NCBI RefSeq assembly: GCF_000002995.4
Contig: NW_025062475.1
Coordinates: 2,418,001-2,482,000 of the forward strand
Direction of reading: 5' to 3'
Length of the DNA stretch: 64,000 nucleotides
DNA from: Brugia malayi
Taxonomy: Eukaryota > Nematoda > Chromadorea > Rhabditida > Onchocercidae
Position numbers and translations under genes: made by a program. Positions 43,388 to 56,308 of this stretch are shown here, piece after piece; within the stretch, counting starts at the first letter, position 1; every line of letters starts with the position of its first letter. The notes beneath the pieces were generated by a model. The model saw only the letters and a list, made by a program, of their open reading frames with translations. It did not search any database and was not told the origin of the DNA.

Positions 43388-44429
43388 AATAATACAACCA
43401 GTAATGATAGTAAATAATAGTAATACTTAATGTTTCTTTTGTATTATTAATTGCTACCATTTATCATTTATGGCATTAGAAATTAAACAAAAACAAAAAC
43501 AAAAAGAAGAATGATAGCAATATTTAATGATTAAAAATTATTGTAGTAGCAAATAAATAATCAATTGTATTATAATAGTATTTAGGTTTATAGAAAATAA
43601 TTAAATGAATAATTAATCGTAGTATTAGTGACGTCAATTGTTCCACATATACACAAATGTTGAAATTAACAAATGAATAGATGACTTTTTATAATTTTCA
43701 TCATTTAGATGAAAATGAAGATGACAATGAAGAAAATGAAAAAGATGACAATGAAGAAGAAGAAGAAAAGGAAGAAAACAAGGTGACAGCAGAAATAAAA
43801 AAAAAAAAGGGAGAGAGAGAGAGAGAGAAGAGATCGAATTATTCAGTGACCGTTTCAATTAAATTTCATGATGTCATCAACATTCATATAACATATATAT
43901 ATATAATGTAATTGTATACATAAATACGTATACATTACTAATTTGTATTTGATCATTACATTTGTACCTGAAAATATATAATTAAATTAAAATTTTTGAA
44001 TTAATTTTCATATTTAATTTATTCATTTGGAATAAATTTTCATTATTTAAATCAAAAATTAAAAAAAGAAAGAAAGAAAAGATGTAATAACTGTTTTAGT
44101 TGTAATTTTAAATGCTAAATTCAAATATTAATAGTTACGAAAAAAAAAAAAAAGAGAGAGGGAGAAATGGGAAAGGAAAATAAAAAGTTAATAGGAATAA
44201 TTTATTGAAAAAATAAGAAATGGAAAAGAAAAAACGGAATATTTTAATGAAAAAATTTCAATACGTATTAAATTTCTATTGCAAAAATAGCAATTACTGA
44301 AAAATATGAAAAAAAAAAATGATTAATACTTAATATTGTAAATCTGAAAAATGATCGAATAATAATTAGTAACTGAAATAGCTAGTAACTGGAACTAATT
44401 TTTAAAACTTATTGTATCAAATATTTATA

Positions 44430-44560
44430 TATATATATTTTTTTTATTATTTTTATTATTATTTTTTTATTATTTTTATTAAAAATATATATATATTTTT
44501 TTATTATTTTTATTATTATTTATTATTATTATTATTATTTATTATTTATTATTCTAAAAT
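44430..44560. repeat. TATA and TTATT microsatellite cluster
   Basis: Mixed runs of TA and TTATTATTT. Confidence 0.85.
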
Positions 44561-45207
44561 ATATAAAAAATAAAAAAAAGTGCAAAAAAAGAAAGGAAAA
44601 AAGAAATAAAACGAAAAACTTAATAAAATATTAAACAGTTGTACAACGAAAGAAATTCAATTTTTGTTTGTTTGTTTTGGTTTTTGGTAATTAAATAATA
44701 AAATGAAAGTTTCCTGTATAAAAAAATAATTCACATCAAATTATAAAATATTGCATTTTTGTCTATTATATGTTATTAAGAGAATAAATATGGCACATTT
44801 GCAATAAATTTTAATTAAAATAATAACATAAATTTAATCCTATGTTAATTAACTTAATTTTATCGTAAAATTTTTTGTAAAATTTTTTGAAATATTAAAT
44901 ATAAATGAATTATTATGAAGAAAATAAAGGCATAAAGGCAAACATAAATTTTCTTAAAAATAACAAATTATTTATGTTTATGAATGATTCTTTCAGTTTA
45001 AGAATAATTTTCCATCCTTTCATTTATAATAGCTAACCAATGGCTACTTATTATTAATGTGATATTAATAATAAATATATATTAATCATTGCAGTATGTA
45101 ATAAATGCATTAAATTATAAAATAAATAAATGTTATTCCATGTTTAAAAATAAATTAAAATAACAATTAATATTTATTACAATCAGTAATAATACTTAAT
45201 TCAATAA

Positions 45208-45318
45208 TATAATGATAATGATGATGATGATAATAATAAGAATAATAATAATCATTATAATAATGAGAATAATAATAATTAAATAAATAAAAATAAATAA
45301 TAATAATAGTAATAATGA
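45208..45318. repeat. GAT/AAT trinucleotide microsatellite
   Basis: Runs of GAT then AAT with scattered breaks. Confidence 0.8.
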
Positions 45319-46617
45319 CAATAACAACAGAACTGAGCACAAATGGTATTATTTATATGACAGCTTTTTTTTGATCAATTTATTTCGTTAATTTATTGTT
45401 TACCTTCTATGAATTAAACAAAAATTTTTTGTACACAAAAAAAAATAAAATAAAATATCATCCATAAATAAACTATTAATGTATCTTTTAAAATGAAAAA
45501 TTCAAAAAAGTGACTTTTTTTGTTTGAATAAAATAATTAATTAAAACAAAGATACGATGATATTTGTTATGATGATTATAAGATGATATGGGTTATTGTT
45601 ACATATAAACAAAATAGAATTAGAATAAAAAAAGTTAATTTTTTATTTTCATTTCTCAAATTTCATTTGGTTATTTAAACCGAAAAGAAAAAAAAAAAGA
45701 TTTGTTATATAAAAATGCAATTTTCAAGAAATAATTCAATTTTTACTTGAAAAAAAAAAAAAAAAATGTTGTGTAATAAATGAATTTTAATCATTTTTTC
45801 TCCAATTTTCTCACACACATTCTTCTATTGACATTTTCATTAGAGGACAATTTTTATAAACAATCAGTGCATGAGAAATTAATAAAAATTGAAAAAAAGA
45901 AAAAAAACCGAAAAATAAGAAATCGAAGAAATCTAAACATTTTCTTCTTCTCCCCTCTCCCCTGCTCCCTCTCCATCTCCTTCCCCCACCACTTTTTTGC
46001 CTTATTCAATAATTGTTAGTTCAAATTGATCAAAATCTTAAATACACTTAATTCATTTTCATTTTCATCATTTAGATAGTATTATGAGATTTCAATAAAA
46101 AGTAAAAAAAAAATGTCACCTAGGCTTAACAAATCGATTTTTTTTTTCTTTTACTCAAACATACTTTAATAGTTTAATACTATCACTAGACATATTTTGC
46201 CTAAACAAAATTAATTTTTCATTGTAACACTCTCACTTTATTCATCGCTTCATTTTCATATTCTAAAAAGTCTAACAAATCGATTTTTTATTTCATATAT
46301 CTTCTTAGCTTATTATATTTTATATTCCAAAAAAGCCCAATAAACAAAAATCAATTATTTGCTCAGTCTATAAGGACTAATCGATTTGGCCATGAGCTAT
46401 ATATGGCTATTTACTTGTTTAGGAAAGCAGCCTTAAGCCTATAGCTGTTATCGGATAATGTCGATGCTATGCTTCATCAATAATAAGTGCTCCCCTAACC
46501 AACCATCAAAGAAATCGGAAATATGAAAAATAGGACAACAGGAAAAGATCGTTGTGATGATAGCAACCAGACCATAGTGAATTCTACTCAAATCAACTAA
46601 AATAAACAATTGCTACA

Positions 46618-46700
46618 GCACACATACACACATACATACATATACATACATACACATACATACACACACATACATACATACACATATATATTTATATATA
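46618..46700. repeat. CATA/CACA tetranucleotide microsatellite
   Basis: Imperfect CATA and CACA repeats grading into TATA. Confidence 0.85.
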
Positions 46701-46797
46701 AATATTATATGCATAAACAAATATACAGAGACAGACAAAAGACATACACACCCCATATCTCATATCTTCTTGCTTTATGTTTATGAGAGTGTCTGAA

Positions 46798-46975
46798 AAA
46801 GGTTGATAATTAGGAGGATGTCACCTTCTCTCATCTCAAACGATTTGTAGTATTCATATTCTAAGTTGACAGTTAGGAGGATGTCACCCTCTCCTCAAAC
46901 GATTTGTAGTATTCATATTCTAAGTTGACAGTTAGGAGGATGTCACCCTCTCTCTTCTCAAACGTATTCATATTC
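46798..46975. repeat. Three tandem copies of a 58-65 bp unit
   Basis: The unit contains TTAGGAGGATGTCACC followed by CTCAAACGATTTGTAGTATT. Copies start near 46800, 46865 and 46928; spacing differs because of small indels, and the last copy is truncated. Confidence 0.85.
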
Positions 46976-47403
46976 TAATCATATCATATATCACTTGCAT
47001 TGATCTAAATGGATTCCTCTATCATTTAATCATAGTAATAATAAATAGATTGAAAAAAAAAAAAAAGTTATTTATTCATCACATATTTACAATTTTCACT
47101 CTTTCATAGATTATTTTAAGTTTTATTGATCAAATTTGTTTCTTAGAAAAGTTTATAATACTCTTATCATTTTATCATTTTATCGTTTTATCTTTTCTAT
47201 TCCTATTATTTTTTATTTGTTCTATTCCTTTTTTTTTTTTTTATTTTTTATATTTAAATTGTTATTAGCAAAATTAATCAAAATTAACGAAATATTTGCA
47301 TATTTATCATCAAAATCAAATATAAATATTAAAATTTATTAATAGCAAAAGAATGAAAATAAAAATTTAAACGAAGAACAATGGAAAATTAATTTATTGA
47401 CTG

Positions 47404-50400
47404 ATGGTTGTTTTAAATATTATCACTCTGATATCAATCAATTATCCAATATTTGATACGCTAAATTATTCGGTATTGATTGCCGTTATAGTTGTAATTG
47501 TGATTTCTATTATTATTAATATCATTATTAATAAATTAATATCAAGTTATTAATTTAATTCTTAACATTATTATTAATTGAATATTATTATTAAAAATTA
47601 ATATTATTATTATTTACTATTGTTATTATTATTAAATTATTATTAATACCTTTTTAATCTAGCATCCATCATTTATTACAATATTTTTTTGTTTGCTAAA
47701 ACAAAAAGTTCAAACAAAATATTTTTTCTTCTCTTTAAAGAAAAAAAAAAAAATTAGAAAAGAATGGAAATTTTACATAATGGAAAAAATTATATCATTT
47801 TAGCAAAGATCAAATATTATCATAAAAAATGCTTCTACATTAAAAAATGTAACAAATGAAAATGACAAATTTACAAAATTATTGAAATCCTATGAACAAA
47901 CAGGAAAGTCACTGGATGCATTTTCCGTATGTTAGCTTTTTTGCATCATCAATTCTATTACTTACCAATTACTTTTTATTTAATTGATGAAAACAATTAT
48001 TTATTCATTTCACGTCATCAACAAACATATATTAATTATTTCTATAAATTATTTCTAAGAAAAAAGGAAAAAAGTTATAGCTTATAGCTTCTTTGAATTC
48101 AAATTACTTCATTCAGAAAAAATCTCTTCCTAATTTTATTACAGCTTTATAATATTTAATTAAGTGTATTAATTTAAAATGAACTAAATATGATAAATGA
48201 AAAAAAAAAATACTTTCAATATATTACTAAAGAAATTTTTTCCACATGGAACAAAAATTTTCAGGAAAAAATATTAGAGAATTGTTAAAAAACACTTATT
48301 TTTAATAATTTAATATTACAAGGCTTAAATGTAATATCAATGATACGGAAAGTAATTTATCATATAATTTTATCACATGAAAAAAAATTAAAATTGAATA
48401 AGCTATTATTATCAAAAAAAAAAGAAAAAAAAATTAAACTAAATTTGATCGATGGCTAATTTGATTTTATTACTTGAGTGAAAAAAAGATTAAACCTAAA
48501 TTTATCATCAATGATGTCAACGTTGTAAAGGTTGAGACTGCTATTTATCATTTGTATTAAATTTCAATCTCAGCATTATCGATTTTAAACTAATTTTAAA
48601 TTTATCACTTCTGCAAGGATTGGACATTTTCATTATGTCACAATCAATATTGCATCTTTAAAATGAACAATGAACAATCAATAGGTCAATATTAGTAATA
48701 ATTTGTCATGCCTGTTTCCCTCTTAATTTTCGTCTAGTGTTCCCGAGAAACTTCTTGGATTTCTTAAAAATTGAATTATGCTACTTTGATTTAATGGAAA
48801 CCGAGAGCTGGAATGCTTGCTTAAGGCAATGTGATCTAATTAAATGCTAGCACAATGAATTTTAAGAAGTCAAAAGAATTCAAAGATTAACAATTTAGAA
48901 CTGTTCGAAGAAGTATAAAGTATAAGTATGTATAACCATATCCAATGGCTATCTTATGCCATAACCGTATCCGTATCTGACATAGGGTCATGAAATACGG
49001 TCGAAATCTAGTCATATAGAAAATGGAAATGAGGGAAAGGAAATATCCCATTTATAGGGTGTCATTTTTTCCGGATAAAGCTCACTTTAATATCGAATGA
49101 AACAAATAACCGATTTAAAGAAATCAAAGGAAGAAAAGACTAAATAAATAGCTAATTCATCAATAATAACAGAATTTGTATCAGTAGAATTGGGAAAAAT
49201 ATTAAAGCCTGATAAGAAATGCACAAATTCGGTAAACGATTTAAAAAATTTCCGAAAAATCTTCACCACATATAAAGTTCCAAAAATAATTTTATGCATG
49301 TAAATAGGACGAAAGATAATTAGGAAATGATCAGTTATTTGGTAATATAAACGATTATCTAAAATAAATTAAAAGAATGAATTAAACATTAATCAAAATT
49401 ATTAGCATAAATTAAACTTATAATTTATTCGTGTTAATAACGATAAATTGTTATAGGTAAAATTAAGAAATAATTTGAAAGCTAATTTTAATCGTGCAAA
49501 AAAAGAGATAGCACTACTCAATTTAGATAATCTCCGTGAATTAACAACATCGAGCAGGTATTCATTTCATTTCAAAAATGTGCTGATTAATTGATTTATT
49601 TAAATTTAAATTATTTAAACATCAAATTTGTTAATTAAATGTCATCATTAACAAAATTGATTAATATGTTATGGAATATTTTAAAGTGTCTTTAATTTGA
49701 AATATGAAAAATTTATAATATTTATATTTCTGAAATTGCTTTTCTTTTTTCAAATATTTTCAAACTAATATGATTAATTTTTTAGCAAAAATATGTTAAA
49801 AAATTTCCTCGATTAATTAATTTTGTCGTTCAATTCCTAAAAATGTTATCGTTCTTTTTTTGGAAAAAAAAATTTATTTTTATTAATCAAAACAAACAAA
49901 CAAACAAATATACTATTGGATTAAATGATATGAAAAATAATTCGTCTTTAACTGCTATCAAATAAAAAATGCTATGCTTAGTACAACGCTTCAAATGGGA
50001 ACAACAGCGCCCAATTTGAAGGCAACAGCGCTTACTAAATTGACAACACCAGCTAACAATAGCGAGCAAAAATTGTTTATGGAAAATTTAGAAGAGTATT
50101 TCTTTATTTTTTCTATTTTATTATATAAAATTATTTTATGTTAAATTTAATAGAATATTTATGTTATTAATTAATTGTCGTATAATTATTTAACAAACGT
50201 TAGAAGTGTAATAAACATAATATTATTAAAAATTTTTTTATTTTTTTAACTTATATTATTATTTTTTAAGTATATTTTTATTAGCTGTATACTATCAAGT
50301 ATTTTTTATTTTTTAACGGTATTTTTTAACTCATTAATATGCATTAAATATAGTAAATTAAAAAAAAAAAAAACATATGTTATAAACGTAGCATACGTAA

Positions 50401-51499
50401 GCAAGCGTAACACACGTAAACAGATGTTTTACCTAGTTATTTCACACTTTTATATTTTGATCATATTTTATCAACAAATTAGAAAATTTAATTATATAAA
50501 AGATCTAATTCTAAGCATATGATAGCAGTTATCATTTAAAAACGCACTAAATGATTTAATCAATAATCAGATAATTTAAATTAATGTTAAATTATTATTT
50601 CAGAGTTTTTTTTTAGAATTTGAAAACCTTTTTATTCATTTATTTTTTAAAATACAATATTTCAAAATAAAACCAATACACATTTCCAATAAGTTTTTCT
50701 AATTTATCATCGACCATTTGCATTCCTATCATAAATAATGATTAAATATTTGCGCAAACAAATTTTATATTCGTACAAGAACGCATTATGAATAAATTTT
50801 ATTTTTCAATGTATTTTAAAAGTATAAAAAAGCTAAAATTTAATAATAGCATAAGAATTGTAATATTTTAAACTTAAATATTACATCTTACAGACAAAAT
50901 TTTAAGTTTTATGGAAATAGTATAATGAGCGATTAATAGTAATTCGAATAATACTTAAAAAGAAGATTGTTTGCATAAAAATATAAAAAGTGAGAAAATT
51001 TTTGATACAATTTTTGCTATCAGCGGCGACTTCAATCAAAACTTTTTCATTTTCTGCTGTTATTTTCTCTCTCTTTCCCTCTCCTTCCCTTCCATTTTAT
51101 CATATTTTGTTTTATGTAAAATGTTAATCGTAATCCTAAAAAGAAAACGAAAAAAAAAAGAATATTTCCTTAATCCTTTTTATTTTCAGTAGTAATTTAA
51201 AATTCTAAATTTAAAATTTACAAAATAATTTACCTGAAAAAATGACTAACATTCTTATGATTTATTCAAAAATTAAAAGGTTTAATGTTGAAAAAGTTAG
51301 AAATAAAATTGATTCGTAACATTTTTTATTTTGTAAAAATTTTTTAGAAAAAAAAAGAATTTCATGAAAAAAAATTAAGCAATAATTTCAAAACAAATTC
51401 ACCTAATTAGTTTATTTCAATTAAAATTATATGAAAACAGAACTTAATAATTGATTTTTCTCAAGAAAAGAAAATTTTTTTCTAAAAGAATCAATTTAT

Positions 51500-51534
<35 letters not shown>

Positions 51535-52484
51535 CAGCTTTAACATTGATAAATTTTTAAAATTTATTTTAACAATTTTTTTTATGGTCTGAAAGCAAAA
51601 AAAACTTCAAATTTGTAGAAAATATTTACTCATTGACATTTTATTTTAGGACAACATTGTCATTATCGGATGAAACTGAATATGAAAATATTTTTCAAAG
51701 AATTGATAATGTAACCATTGGTTTGGTAATTGGAATTAGCATTGTTCTTTTCTTAATTATTATAATTAATTGTTTTACATTTCGTATCTATTTGAAAGAA
51801 CGTAAAGGTAATAATTTTTGATTTTTTTTGTTTGTTTATATTTATTTTTTAATACTTTCGTCTATTTTTTTTTTGGGAGGAAATATTTTTTTTTTAACAA
51901 TATTATAAAATTTATTAGATTTGTTAGAAAAAAAATTTGTTATTTAGGTATCATTTAAATTTATTAGAAAAGGAAGATAAAACATATTTTTTTAAAAAAA
52001 AAAAAGATACAATTTAGATAATTTATAATTTTCATAAAATAACTTATAGATAATAATTTAAAAATTAGGAACTTATAATTTACAAATTTCCTAAAATTAT
52101 AAATGAAAGAAAAAGTGAGAGAAATAAAATGAAAAAAAAAAAAAGCTTTTGTTTTTCTTTTTTAATATGCATTGTAATTTATAAATTTTATAAAATAACC
52201 TCTAAATTATAAGTTAGAGATTAATAATTTATAATTTACAAATTTCACAAAATAACTTCTAAATTATAAATCAAAGATTAAAAATTTATAAATTACAAAC
52301 TTCATAAAATGATAAATGAATAAAAGCGAGAGAGAGAGAAATAAAATGAAATATAGATGATGATCGATCATTTCAAAGTGATGATACTACTGAATCATCC
52401 AGTGATAGGACATTAACAACAAATCGACAATACGGTGGTTGTTCACCTCGTTTTGCATATCAATTTTATGATGATAGCATTTAA
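47404..52484 (+). CDS. Unrecognised single-pass membrane protein, about 230 residues
   Basis: Five well-supported exons share one frame: 47804-47926, 49457-49557, 49982-50095, 51650-51807 and 52357-52484 (TAA). A proposed first exon, 47404-47472 (ATG, then 23 codons, GTATTG donor in phase 0), completes 693 bases; it is the least certain part. Residues 157-178 form a strong membrane helix (GLVIGISIVLFLIIIIN) followed by RIYLKERK, a positive stop-transfer. The N-terminal side has N-glycosylation sequons (NAS, NVT, NNS) and a threonine-rich stalk, so it is probably outside. The tail of about 50 residues is aspartate/serine/threonine-rich (DDDRSFQSDDTTESSSDRT). I do not recognise a family; this looks like a small type I receptor-like or adhesion-like protein. 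Introns are long (to about 1.5 kb). Confidence 0.6.
51498..51531. repeat. T homopolymer of about 32-34 bases
   Basis: Lies in the fourth intron of the single-pass membrane protein gene. Confidence 0.9.
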
Positions 52485-52563
52485 GATGAAAAATTATTCA
52501 ACTATTTTAAATTTATCTTATTTGACAAATAATTGTAAATGCAATATGAGAAAAAAAAAAAGG

Positions 52564-52745
52564 AATTATAATTCAATTTTTTATTATAAATATTTATTTT
52601 CAATTTTTTTTTCACATTCGCGAAAAAATTTGGTGAAAATTTTTAATGCTACTAAATTATAATTCAATTTTTTATTATAAATATTTATTTTCAATTTTTT
52701 TTTCACATTCGCGAAAAAATTTGATGAAAATTTTTAATGCTACTA
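52564..52745. repeat. 91-bp tandem duplication in a 3' flank
   Basis: Two adjacent copies (52564-52654 and 52655-52745) with almost no differences (GGTG against GATG in the middle). Each holds TTCACATTCGCGAAAAAATT. It starts 80 bases after the stop of the membrane-protein gene, so it is probably in the 3' UTR. Confidence 0.9.
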
Positions 52746-53207
52746 TAGAATTCCCATTGTAATCTTAATTAATTTAGTTAAAATTTGCACTGAAAGATAA
52801 TTTTTATTCAAAAAAAAAAAAAATTCTTTTTGATTTTTTTTTTGAAATTAGATTCTTGTATAATTAATATAACAATTTGATTTGCATAAAAATTTTTATA
52901 ATAAAAAATAAAAAGAAAAAGAAAAAATTTAAACGAAATCTTTTTCTTTCATTTTTTCTAAATTATTAAAGTGTGTAATAAATTTAAAATTGTCATTGGC
53001 AAATATCAAAATAATAGAAATGTAATCAATCGATCAAGTAAATATATTCAGATATTGAAATAATATCATTTGAAGCAATTTATAATAGAATTTTTTAAAC
53101 AAAACAAGAAAGAAATTAAAAAAAAAAAAAATGCATCGCTTTTATGTTTTTAGAAATTACGTAAAAATTTTGCTAATCTATTAAAATCAAAAATTTTAAT
53201 ATTTGTT
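52746..53207. other. Spacer between convergent genes
   Basis: AT-rich, with short A and T runs. No exon seen. Confidence 0.45.
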
Positions 53208-54094
53208 TCATTCGTCCCACATTCCATCTTCAATTTCCTTTTGTCTTTTCAATGCATCTCGTTCTCTGAAAACATAAGATAGCATTAATAGAAGATAGTA
53301 AAATTTAATATTTATAAGGTTTTTTTTAAATAAATAATTCATTAAATAGTATTTAAAAGATGAATTGACAAATTCAAAATATATTAAATTAATCATTTAC
53401 GTTAACATTTTATAATTTCGTACTTTTGTATTTTGATGAATTAATAAACAAATAATAATTTTAACAATAAATTGAATTGATCTTATTTTTTCCATTAATA
53501 TTTTATATTGCTATACTTTTTAATGTTTTTAAGAATTAATAATAAACAATAAAAAAAGTGAACCAACAATTGCTATTGCACCAATTTTTCTTTTTTCTTT
53601 TTCTTTCTTCATTTTTTGTTTGTATTAATATTTTATAAATGCTACACCTTCGTTCATGTTTTGCTTGTTCCATAAATTTATGGAATTGTTCCGCTTCCTC
53701 TTCCGGTATCCATGCATTTTTATCTGGAACTCTTGGATCTAATTCATCTTTCCAATCATCTATAAGTCTATCCAATTCTTTCTCCAATTCATTTATTCTT
53801 TCCACATATAAACGCATTGCCTCATCATTTGATAAGCATAAAATAAAATTAAACGAAAAAATACAATAAAAATTTTAATCAATAATTTATCAAATATTAA
53901 ACGAAAATCAATAATTTATCAAATATTAAACGAAAAATAAAAATTTTAATCAATAATTTATCAAAAAATAAAAATTTTAATCAATTTATCAAAAAATAAA
54001 CAGTGAATTTGGAAAGAAATGCACAATTGCTAACGTATTAAAGCTTAATTAAAAAATTCCTTCCATTAAAAATTCATGAAATTCAATTGAATTA

Positions 54095-54165
<71 letters not shown>

Positions 54166-55670
54166 AAATAATTTGAATTATATTAATTGTATTAGTTAAC
54201 CTTTGCACTTATTCCATGCATGCCATTTACGATTTCCCTTAATCCATGACCACATATATGACATTTCATTTGGGTCACGATAATTTATTTCTATAATTAT
54301 TATTCCTTGTAAAATTATTATAAATTCTATGGAAATTTGAATTTTTTAGAAATTAATTTTACTATTGAAATTATTGAATCATTTTAATTTTTCTACATTT
54401 TTTTGAAATTATTGCGTTACTTTAATTTTTTCCAAAACATCAAATTTTTAACTGTTTTAAAAAAATGAAATAGAATTTTGAAATATTTCAAATGTTGAAC
54501 AAATAAACTTCTGTAGATGTAAATCATTGATATTAATTTGGTAAAAGTAAAATAATTGGTAATCAATAACAAATCAAATTAAAAAATTTTTCCATTTCTT
54601 TATCTAAATGAATAAATGATGAAGGAAAAATAAAATCATTTTTTTTTCAATTATTAAAAAAAATATATGTTTGTGCATATATCAAAAAAAAAAAAAAAGA
54701 AACTAATCATATTTTATTTATTTCAAATTATTTAAAAGAAAAAAAAAAAAAAAAAAAAAAAAAAAACGAAATAACTAATATGCATACATATATTAGAATT
54801 TTTTTTTGAATTTAATTTAATTAAATTTTAGGTAAAAGAGATCATAAAATCATGATAATACTTGGTACATTGATATCACCAACAATCGCTTGCTGATACA
54901 ACCCAAACAAATCATATGTATGTTCATCAAATTTAATTAATAATTCGTATTCGTTCTTTAATTCCTGTCTTTGATCAAAACGTGCTCGCATCTTTTTGTA
55001 TTTCATAACAGAATTGTAAAAGTCCTGAATAAAATGATATTCATGGAAAAATTTTTTTTTTTTTAAATACTACTGTTTATTTTTAATTTATCATTAAAGA
55101 TACCATTATTATCAAATTTTTTAATTTGTTATAATTTAAAAAAAATATATATGCTCAGCATCGATTGGTAAATTTGTCTTATCATTAAAACATAATTACG
55201 TTAATTAATATTTTTTTCAAATCATACATTCATGTATTCATAAAAATGCGATGAATAAAGTTCAAGAAATTATAAATTACATTCTTGTCATATGCATCGA
55301 GCAATAAATTTATATCATCATTGATTGCAACATATATTATTAATTACATCAGTTAACATTAATTCTTTATTAAACTATTCAAAATGTTAATTGACATAAT
55401 CAATGATATAACTTATCATTAATCCATCCTATCATGCAGCTATCTGCATTATCAACTAATAAAACAGTGAATAATAATGATTACAATAATTTCTAATTAC
55501 TTTAACTCTAAAAATAAATTTAAAACTTTTTGCTTTAAATTTCTCAAGAAGTGATTTTAATATTGTCGTCATTTCATAATTACAATGAAAAATAAATAAA
55601 TAAATATATTCATATAGCTTAGATTGTCATTATAGTATGAAAAGAAATAAAAGCAACAAACCTCTCTCAT
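53208..55670 (-). CDS. Acyl-CoA-binding domain (ACBP) protein with helical C-terminal extension
   Basis: Proposed exons: 55662-55670 (tiny, ATG plus two codons, tentative), 54862-55024, 54201-54290, 53648-53837, 53208-53265; total 510 bases, 169 residues. ACBP signatures: FGLYQQAIVGDIN (residues 43-55), KWHAWN (80-84) and LSNDEAMRLYVERINEL (about 89-105), matching the acyl-CoA-contacting YGLYKQ, KWDAW and following helix of the family. The link between GDIN and KWHAW is about ten residues longer than usual. A charged, coiled-coil-like extension of about 60 residues follows (ELEKELDRLIDDW; FHKFMEQAKHERRERDAL), so this is more than a minimal 86-residue ACBP. Family role: binds long-chain acyl-CoA esters in the cytosol or at membranes. 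Exon 53648-53837 needs a non-AG acceptor (see findings). Confidence 0.7.
53878..54000. repeat. Short degenerate tandem repeats in an intron
   Basis: Several copies of a unit containing CAATAATTTATCAAATATTA or shortened forms, just upstream of the problem exon of the ACBP-domain gene. Confidence 0.75.
54098..54161. repeat. (TA)n microsatellite, about 31 units
   Basis: Uninterrupted TA repeat in intron 3 of the ACBP-domain gene, about 40 bases from the end of exon 3. Confidence 0.95.
54731..54766. repeat. A homopolymer of about 30 or more bases
   Basis: Lies in intron 2 of the ACBP-domain gene. Confidence 0.85.
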
Positions 55671-55889
55671 AGCGCAAAGGATTAGTAATAAAAAAGAAAG
55701 TGAGAAATAAAGACCATTTAAATATTTGAATAATTAGCTTCGATTTCTTTTTATTTCCGTGTTATATTCAATAATTAGTATTATATTCCATCATTATAAC
55801 TTACATTTCTCTTCGTCTACCAATCTTACTTTCATAAATGAGGCAAACCACTGCCAATTTAAGAAATAAATATAATAATTACCACCTAT

Positions 55890-56308
55890 TACTGTAACCA
55901 CTTACGGCCACCTGCTTCTGCAACTACTTGCGACCACTTGCTGCTGCAATCACCTGCTACGGTAGCTATTGTAACCACTTGCTATCGCAACCATCTGTCG
56001 TCACATGCGACGGTAGCTGCCTGCAACCACTTATGGCCACTTGCCACAGTAAACACCTGTGATCACCTATGCTGTGACCACTTGCGACCACCTACTCAAT
56101 AACCACTTGCGGCTGCTTGCCACAGTAAACACATGTGACTACCTGTTGCTATGGCCACTTGTAACCACCTGCTACTGTGACCACTTGTGGTCACCTGCTG
56201 CTACAACCACCTGCTATGGTAGCTGCCTGCAACCACTTGAGGCCACTTGCCACAGTAAACACATGTGACTACCTGTTGTTATGACCACTTGTAACCACCT
56301 GCTCTATA
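55890..56308. repeat. Degenerate minisatellite with CCACTTG/CCACCTG core
   Basis: About 420 bases built from variants of a short core (ACCACTTGCGACCACCTGC and similar), clearly richer in G and C than its surroundings. Higher-order copies are visible: GGTAGCTGCCTGCAACCACTT appears near 56010 and 56219, and CTTGCCACAGTAAACACATG near 56118 and 56247. Stop codons in all frames argue against coding. Confidence 0.85.

Larger units (their letters stand above)
43388..47403. other. AT-rich repetitive spacer between divergent genes
   Basis: It separates the metalloprotease gene (minus) from the membrane-protein gene (plus), so it holds both promoters. It is dense in simple sequence: TTATT-type repeats at 44435-44560, AAT/GAT repeats at 45200-45320, and CATA repeats at 46618-46700. 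Open frames here are low-complexity and not credible. Confidence 0.6.

Noticed and set aside
43634..43911. Overlapping ORFs on both strands, rich in D/E/K or L/S/H
   Set aside because: They come from GAAGAT and GAGAGA simple repeats, read in both directions.
45780..46019. 79-codon ORF
   Set aside because: Poly-F/K/S low-complexity, no neighbouring exons.
56059..56268. 69-codon ORF (TTCDHLL-type repeats)
   Set aside because: A by-product of the minisatellite; neighbouring repeat units shift frame and carry stops.
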